In this document: positions 58,001 through 64,000 of the stretch, piece after piece
How the letters are laid out: every line of letters starts with the position of its first letter
Numbering within the stretch: position 1 is the first letter of the stretch
NCBI GenBank assembly: GCA_008694505.1
Contig: VZDJ01007749.1
Location: forward strand, 2,117,564 to 2,181,563
Source of the DNA: Cyanoderma ruficeps
Lineage: Eukaryota; Chordata; Aves; Passeriformes; Timaliidae
Direction of reading: 5' to 3'
DNA length: 64,000 bases
Notes under the pieces: generated by a model
Told to the model about the DNA's origin: nothing
Database searches by the model: none
The model's input: only the letters and a program-made list of their open reading frames with translations
Translations under genes and position numbers: made by a program

Positions 58001-59370
58001 AGCAAAAGCCATATAGCATAAAATCTCAATATATGGAAGATCTGGGTGCAGGAGGTAAGCACAGATTTTTTTAGATATTTTTATTCTTTTTGTTTTTGAA
58101 AATTAGAAACACTGAAATAATTCTCTATTTCCCCCAATATCTATACAAGTTATGCACTGTAACCTTCTACATATTTGGCCAAGTAGATGAGGAGGTAACT
58201 TTGGTAATTATCCAGTTTTTCCAGACAAAACGAGATTTTGCTTGTGCATTGAGTGTGTCTGTTCCCATAGATGGTTCTAAATTCCTTCTAGGCACTTGAA
58301 AAAAATGGGCCTCTAATTCACAGGTGGGATTTTTGTTTTTAGCATAGCTTGCTGTTGCCAGTGCCAAAGAATTTAGTTTCTGAAAGGCCAAAAAATATGG
58401 TAAGGGCTGAAATCCAGGGTTAAATGTTGACCTTTTTTTTTAAGTCTGCTTGTGTTGCTCTATGTTAAAGGTGTCCTTTCATGGATTGGGGTGCACCGGA
58501 TGTTTATGCTGACCCAGCAGTTCATCTGTTGTTGCATGTCTGACAGCCCAGTCCTAAACTCTTTTTTTAACATGTCACAGTATGAAAAGGCACAATAATA
58601 AGGGTTTTCTATGTTTTACTGTATGGTCCTATTGGGCATGTAAGATGTTGTAGCAGGAGGAGTTCATGTAAATAATAAATAAATTTCACCTAAAGAAAGA
58701 GAAAAATATGTCACCATGCCCCGTACCCCTACTTGCAAAGCAGAATAGCTCTCCCTTGCTTTCCTGGTGCTAGCTGGTCAAGATATTTATAGGAAACAGG
58801 TTATTGTTTCATATTTTAGTGCGTGGTATTCAGTGTGACCTTATTCACGTGTAAAGGAAGATGTGTGACAACTGAGCTTAACGAACCAACAAAAGATGTG
58901 ATGTGAGACAACTTGCAAGTGGAGGAAAGGAGGGAAACACCATGAAATTATTTAAACGTTCCCTGTACAAACAATGAAAATTATAGGAGTTATCATTGGT
59001 TGCATTTGCCTTGGCCATGAAGAGTTTCACTTGTACTTTAACTGGGTTCCACCTCTTTTCCTTTTTCCCCTCTGTCAGCTCTAGTGTGACATAGTTTGTC
59101 TCATGTCCTGCTATACAGGTGTGCTGCATTATCAGTCCAAATCTGGCATTTTCCTGCCATGTCCGGTACATTTTTTCCCATTTGTCATGGAATAGCCTTA
59201 CTCAGGATGGTGCTCCCAGCATGTGTGCAATAAAGGCCAGGAAATGCCACATTTCTACAGCATTGGGTGTGGTTGTTCTGTTAAGAGTCAGGAAGACTTG
59301 AGAAATTGATGTAATACACTAAAGAAATTATGCATTATTCAGTGAGTATTTCTGATTTTTATTTTTTCTT
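55030..59370. other. anonymous non-coding sequence
   Basis: AT-rich unique DNA. A TTTGCAG|GTGATATATC acceptor-like site at about 56829 opens a 31-codon stretch ending in a stop, with no supporting donor. Frames at 57256-57589 and 58878-59171 are unremarkable. The latter (minus, 97 codons) contains a mixed-composition segment (MAKANATNDNSYNFHCLYRE) that I cannot assign. No mobile element is recognised. Confidence 0.5.
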
Positions 59371-59379
59371 TTCCTCCAG

Positions 59380-59461
59380 GAATTCCTAAACCATGCCATA
59401 TATTATCAGCAAGTCAATTTGTTATTAATCCAAGTTCTTCAATTAATTTTTGCAGAAATGT
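59380..59461 (+). CDS. possible unannotated exon, product unknown
   Basis: A strong acceptor (TTTATTTTTTCTTTTCCTCC then AG, ending at 59379) leads into a phase-0 frame open for 77 codons to a stop at 59611-59613. It begins EFLNHAIYYQQVN and continues with a Leu/Ile-rich helical-looking stretch. A GTAAGC donor follows 59461 (exon side ATGT is poor), giving an 82-nt exon. Without that donor it would be a terminal exon. The first residues look protein-like, but I cannot name a homologue. Confidence rests mainly on the acceptor. Confidence 0.25.
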
Positions 59462-59619
59462 GTAAGCAACTAAGTGTTACTGAGAATATTTTTACCAAAA
59501 TGAAACTGCCATTTACCCACTGCTTGTTGTCACGTCCAGAAACTGTGTATTGCAGAAGGCAGAAAAACACAGGATGTGATGTGGTTCCTGTCATCTCTTG
59601 GAAAGGATTATGAGTAACC

Positions 59620-61380
59620 AGTAAATTTGAAATTTAGGATCTGAACATAAATTATCAGCTGAAAATCATGGATGTACATTGAGTAAAGGATTGTTTATAT
59701 ACTTCTGGAAATATGAGCATGATGGTTTTTCTCTTTAGCTCTTCCCAGGTAGTTGCACAATGCAAAGTTATTGGGTAATAGGCTTAGAACAACTAAATGC
59801 AATGAGTTGGTCCCCTAAGCCAAATTGTAACTCTGTCAGAGTCCTACAAGGGAAATGAAACAAATTGGTGTTCTCAGATACAGTGTGGGAAGAAAGAAAA
59901 GCAGAAGAATCCTATAATTTTTTCTGGAATTTATATGAGTACGTACTTTTAAAATGAAGTTTCTTTTTAAAAGGAGAAATTTAAGTTGCTCTGATTCTCT
60001 AAAGCTGTGGGAAAGCAAGTCATGTTTTGCATTGAATTTATATTGTTAGATTCGGCATTGGCATATCATTAGTACAGCATTATGTGTCATGGTGTTTCTG
60101 TACTAAATATGCTTCACATTCAGCAGCTTTCATTATTTTTGTCAATCCATTCAGCCAATTTGTCATAGATAAACTCACCTGAAAATCTAGATAATCTTGT
60201 CTGTTTGGCATCTATGGAAAGTGGTAAATGCTATGGTATTCACATTAGAAGCAATTGCATTCTCTACTTCTGTCCTTGGCCTTATTTACAGTCATTGTTA
60301 GTCTTGGTATTTCAAACATTTTGTTAGACTGCTTCCACACTGATATTTTCTACTGTCTTTATAATTTTATTTTTTTTTACAAGTTCCCTGGGAACAAAGT
60401 CTCTGCCTGGGAACTAGAGACACTGCACAAGGGACACTGCTGCTGCAAGCATTGTTGTTCTGGAGAAAGAGTTGCTTCCTATGGCTAGAGGCCTCTTCAC
60501 CAGTACAAAACCTGGGTGGGAGAGGAAATCTGGATTCAGAAGGAGGTGCTCTGCACCTTTGCAAGCTTGCAGCCTTGAAGCTGTTATTGTCTGTGACTGC
60601 TCGTGGCATAGAAGTGAAAAACATCATAGTCAAAGACAAGTGGGAAGTCAGGGGTTTAATGCACAGTGATGCACCTAGAGGACAGAAAAAATGGGAAGGG
60701 TCAAATGAGGGTTCTGTGTCTTCACACCCATTTCCTTAACTCCCCCTGAAGGCATCATTGTTTGTTCCACCTGTAATTCCACTCAGGCCTCCAAATGAGC
60801 AAAGTCTGAAGAAAATGGTGCAAGTTTTGGGATTTATTACAGCCTTTGTCCTTACTGTGTCCATGTCACCTGCATTTAGGGGTGTTGAACTGTCTTGTGG
60901 AGGCTGGTGTCTCTTGCCGTTCACTGTTTAAGGAGTATAGAAAGAGTAGACTCCCAAGGAAGGGGTCTAAAAAGCTTGTCCACAGCTGAAGGCTATCCCC
61001 TTCCCCCAGCACAATTTCCCTTTAAGCCATTTTCTGCTGTGAGAATTCAGAACAGAAATATTTTGTCTGGTTTCTCCCTTAAAGTTATATTTGGAGACTG
61101 CTGTACAGGAAAAAAAACCTCTGCAAACTGATGCAGCGTATTATTAATTTTTGCCCTCATTATTTTTTACTTGCCTTGGCTTATTTTTGTAGTTCTGCCT
61201 TTCTTCCTCCTCACCAGATTGTTTATACTTAAAAAGAAATAAGCCTTCTGCTTGTTGCAGTCAGTTCTCTTTACATTTTTCTGAAGTTAACATTGGTTTC
61301 TGTTGTCCTTTTCCATGTTTAGACATAGCCAGGATAAATTTCAATGACAGCCTTTCCAACTGTTTCTAAATATTTCTCAT
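59620..61380. other. anonymous non-coding sequence
   Basis: AT-rich DNA with a GC-richer patch at 60380-60740 that is open in two plus-strand frames and one minus-strand frame (up to 95 codons). No recognised domain, transposon or RNA gene. Confidence 0.5.
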
Positions 61381-61391
61381 TTTTCTTGCAG

Positions 61392-61676
61392 ACCAATTTC
61401 CATATGCTGCAGGATTCAAAGCAAGGTTCCATAAGGCATGCTCTGCATCCCTCCAGCCATCCTCCCAAACGTGGAGGGGCTCCATTTGCTCAGGTGGAGC
61501 TCTCTCTGCACGCCCCCAGCACCAGCAAGTCTGCTGGGAGTGGGAGGACAGTGGAGGAGCCACCTACAGCCACCTGCTCTGCCTGAGGACCCAGAGCCTT
61601 GCCAGAACAGTGCCAAGGCACCACCTCGGGGTGGGAATCTTCAGGAGGCATGGATCAGCCAGGAGATGCATTCCTG
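61392..61676 (+). ncRNA. possible exon (lncRNA or coding), GC-richer than surroundings
   Basis: A good acceptor (ATTTCTCATTTTTCTTGCAG, ending at 61391) and a CCTG|GTAACC donor after 61676 enclose 285 nt of distinctly GC-richer DNA. The phase-1 frame is open across the whole interval and on to TAA at about 61700. The other plus-strand frames and two minus-strand frames are also largely open, so openness carries no weight. The Pro/Ser/Ala/Arg-rich translations look compositional. A non-coding exon, a coding exon or a chance pair of splice-like sites are all possible. Confidence 0.27.
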
Positions 61677-62033
61677 GTAACCTTTGTTGGCAAAGATAAA
61701 GCCTAGTGTTGCTTTTTAATTTTGGCAGGTTTTTTTTTATTTTTTAAGTCTCTCTCATGGCAAATTACTTGCTCGTTTTACCTTTATGGACTTGTCAGTT
61801 TTATGTGTACAGCCTTGGTTTTTCTAATCTGAAAATTGTGTGGCACAGGTAGAGTATAATCCCCTCCTCAGTAAACTTTTTGGCAATGTGTGCACAACCT
61901 TGCTATTAAAATGATAGCATCTGTATTGGAGGTGTCACTGTCAGGGGAGGAGGCTTCATCACTTCTACTAGGACATAATTTTTACGTAGACAAGGCCTTA
62001 AGCAAAGTCTTATCAGGTACTTTTCTAGAAAAA

Positions 62034-62140
62034 AGAAACCAACCCACGAATGGCATCACACCAAAAACAACCCACCCCACCAAAAAAAGCTCACCAAAAG
62101 GCCCCCAAAGCACCACCCTCACCAAAAACCCCAAGCCATG
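62034..62140 (+). repeat. C/A-rich degenerate minisatellite (CACCAAAAA-type units)
   Basis: Over about 100 bp the plus strand is almost only C and A, with repeated CACCAAAAA or ACCCCACC variants (at least four CACCAAAA copies). The minus strand is G/T-rich with GGGG/GGGGG runs. The 91-codon frame running through it (61890-62165) has a Lys/Thr/Pro-rich tail that simply translates the repeat. Confidence 0.7.
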
Positions 62141-63237
62141 CCCATCCTTCAAGTCTCGTGTATGAAAAGCAGAAGGTGCAGGCTCATTTTGCCATATAAG
62201 CACCTAAGTGGCATCAGCAGGTAAATGTGGCTATTCAGCTGTACTGCCTGCAGACACTGCAGCTTTGCTGTAGTTCAACCTCTCTGATCTCTTAACAGGA
62301 ACTCAGTGGGAGAGAGGGAGAGATGCCAGATCATCTCCAGCTCTGCATCTGGAAATCTGGCCATGCATTTTTGCAAGTGTGGTGTTTCATACTGGAAACT
62401 GTGAGTAGTTCTCAAAGAGTTATTCTGGCATCCCCTCTCACTCACTGGGAATTGTGTATTCTCTCATGGAAGGCAGTGAGGCTCGGAAGATAGAAATTAG
62501 GTCACTGATGGCTGTTGTTTTAATATTAGCTGAGCTTACTTCTCAGTTATCTGTTAAGTTAATTGCAATTCCATGAATTAAGTCCCCTGTAATGGCATAA
62601 TTATTGATTCCCCAAACCTACAGTACTGTATAATGCCAGGATCTAATCAAACATGTACTGGCTAAATACAGATTGCCCCGTCTATACTGGGAGAAAGCAG
62701 GGCAGCCTCCGGTACCTCTTCCACAGCATGTTGGATTGTGGACACTTAAACATGGACAGGGGTTGAGGGTAGCCTGGAACATACTGAAAGTGCCCTGTGG
62801 GTTGAATACTGAGCTCAGTTCTTCTGTAGTTATTTCAAAAAGCCCAGCTGATACCGTCTCTCTTTGTCCCTTTAACATTGTTCATTCTACTTTCTTTTTT
62901 TTTTTTTTGGCCCGGTTTTAAAAACACCCACTTTTGCTCTGTGAATCTTTAAAGCTGTGAGTATTGTCTCACGTGGGCCATGACTGCTGTGTTTGGGACA
63001 GCTCTTGTAGTCTTGAACATCCTAGCTGTACTTTTGTCCTTTGGGTAAAACCTCATGTCTGTAGATGACTTAGCAAAGAGAATTTCATGTGAGCCAAAGA
63101 CTGCTGCAGGATCAAACAGCACAGGATGCAGGGGCAGTGATGCAAGACACTCGTCAGCCAGCTGACTGAACCTGGGCCTTGGAAGGTAACTAGGAATCCT
63201 GAGCTGGTGGGAAAGAGGTGGGATGCACATTTTACCA

Positions 63238-63261
63238 CTAAAGACACAAGGGTGTCTTTAG
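63238..63261 (+). other. 10-bp perfect hairpin
   Basis: CTAAAGACAC (63238-63247) pairs perfectly with GTGTCTTTAG (63252-63261) across a 4-nt AAGG loop. It is isolated, without a following T-run and without a recognised RNA family. Confidence 0.6.
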
Positions 63262-63495
63262 AGGGAACAGGATGTATTGCAGAATAGCCTGTGCTCACAG
63301 TCACCCTAAAAGTACTGTCTGATGACACAGCCACTGAGCTCAAACAGGTCCTTTCCATAGGCTTGGAGAGAGTGGCCATAATTCTCTGTCTTTGTGGATG
63401 GAAGGAGTCAGTAATAATAACCCTTAGCTTAAGTTTCACAAATTTTTATTTTCTGGCTTAATTTTTTACAAGTTAGCTAAAAGATGTCTCTGCCT

Positions 63496-63515
63496 TATAT
63501 AAATATATATATATC
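63496..63515 (+). repeat. (TA)n microsatellite
   Basis: TATATAAATATATATATATC, a short AT dinucleotide repeat. Confidence 0.8.
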
Positions 63516-64000
63516 CTTTTAAGTATTCTTTAAGAGCTTCTTATATATTTGTATTTAAAAACATAAAAAGTGGCAGTGAACGAGCCATTGTCTTAGCATA
63601 AGACATACAGTACCTAAAGAATAACATGAATTTATATTAGGCTGTAAAGATAATAATGTTGAGGGGTTTACAATCCCTCAGTTTCCCAAGGATGTCTGGT
63701 AATGATGTGATCATTTCACAGTGCCTCCTATTTTCTTTACTTTCATTGTCACATAAATAAGGAGTCAAAGTTTTAATACCTTGTGAATAGTATTCTCTAA
63801 GTTATAGTAATGTAATATACTATTTTGACCTTTTCAATATTGTGTGATTTGGTTGGTTGGTCTCTCTATTTATAGCTGTGCTGAGTGGTATGGCATGAGT
63901 GAGTGGATACCAGCTAATGAAAATATAAAATACTGGAGGAGCCAACTGAATATACAAAATGTATGGCATTAAGTATTGAAATTCTGATAAATCATCCTTG

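Larger units (their letters stand above)
61690..64000. other. anonymous non-coding sequence to the window end
   Basis: AT-rich unique DNA containing the C/A-rich tract (listed), a T-run near 62894-62909 and an AT microsatellite at 63496-63515. A 128-codon minus-strand frame at 63053-63439 has no recognised domain. Nothing else is recognised. Confidence 0.55.

Noticed and set aside
63053..63439. 128-codon minus-strand frame
   Set aside because: Low-complexity Ser/Leu/Thr/Val composition, overlapping another minus-strand frame, no recognised family.
1..64000. CRISPR arrays, tRNA, rRNA, known microRNAs, bacterial operons, endogenous retrovirus
   Set aside because: Scanned by eye for direct-repeat arrays, tRNA B-box strings, common microRNA seeds with arms, retroviral terminal repeats and polymerase motifs. 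None were found.

Overview
The window reads as nuclear DNA of a vertebrate, most likely a bird. The main evidence is one clear CR1 (chicken repeat 1) LINE 3' end at 40667-41012, which still encodes the conserved C-terminal tail of the CR1 ORF2 protein. The rest is AT-rich, very poor in CpG and sparse in interspersed repeats, with homopolymer and A/C-rich tracts and assembly gaps (27 N at 44148-44174, two N in a poly-A run at 6475-6476, one N at 15390). Crocodilian or turtle DNA also carries CR1 and cannot be formally excluded. Nothing looks prokaryotic: there are no operons, ribosome binding sites, long tightly packed ORFs, rRNA, tRNA or CRISPR arrays.

No recognisable protein-coding gene lies in the 64 kb. 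The longest open frames are about 120-160 codons, unrelated to any family I know, and several overlap on both strands, as expected by chance in slightly GC-richer patches. The window therefore looks like intergenic desert or the inside of very large introns.

Layout: 1-6.4 kb is unique sequence with a 16-bp triplicated repeat (1671-1718), a MIR-like relic (about 3428-3526) and a GC-richer patch with long ORFs on both strands (5928-6420). 6.4-13.4 kb holds poly-A runs, a second weak MIR-like relic (about 11070-11120), an exon-like minus-strand frame (11388-11549) and a small CpG cluster (13230-13335). 13.4-31 kb is mostly anonymous, with AT-rich homeodomain-site patches, a long polypyrimidine tract (22398-22500) and a perfect 33-bp tandem duplication (26813-26878). 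31-41 kb contains two exon-like intervals on the plus strand with good splice signals (31997-32076 and 35808-36106), a 27-bp-period duplication and the CR1 relic. 44-45.3 kb has the assembly gap and a CCAAT/TATA-like, locally CpG-richer block followed by an AT-rich candidate conserved element. 48-55 kb has a G-quadruplex-type run, a candidate regulatory block with a CpG-bearing palindrome (52680-52900), a polypurine tract, a CTCF-like motif (54017-54036) and a third possible MIR relic. 59-62.2 kb has two more exon-like intervals and a strand-asymmetric C/A minisatellite-like tract.

The most useful leads are the exon-like intervals, possibly unannotated exons of a large gene or lncRNAs, and the candidate regulatory blocks. 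All are inferences from splice-site context, reading frames and motifs read by eye. I found no convincing novel multi-gene system.
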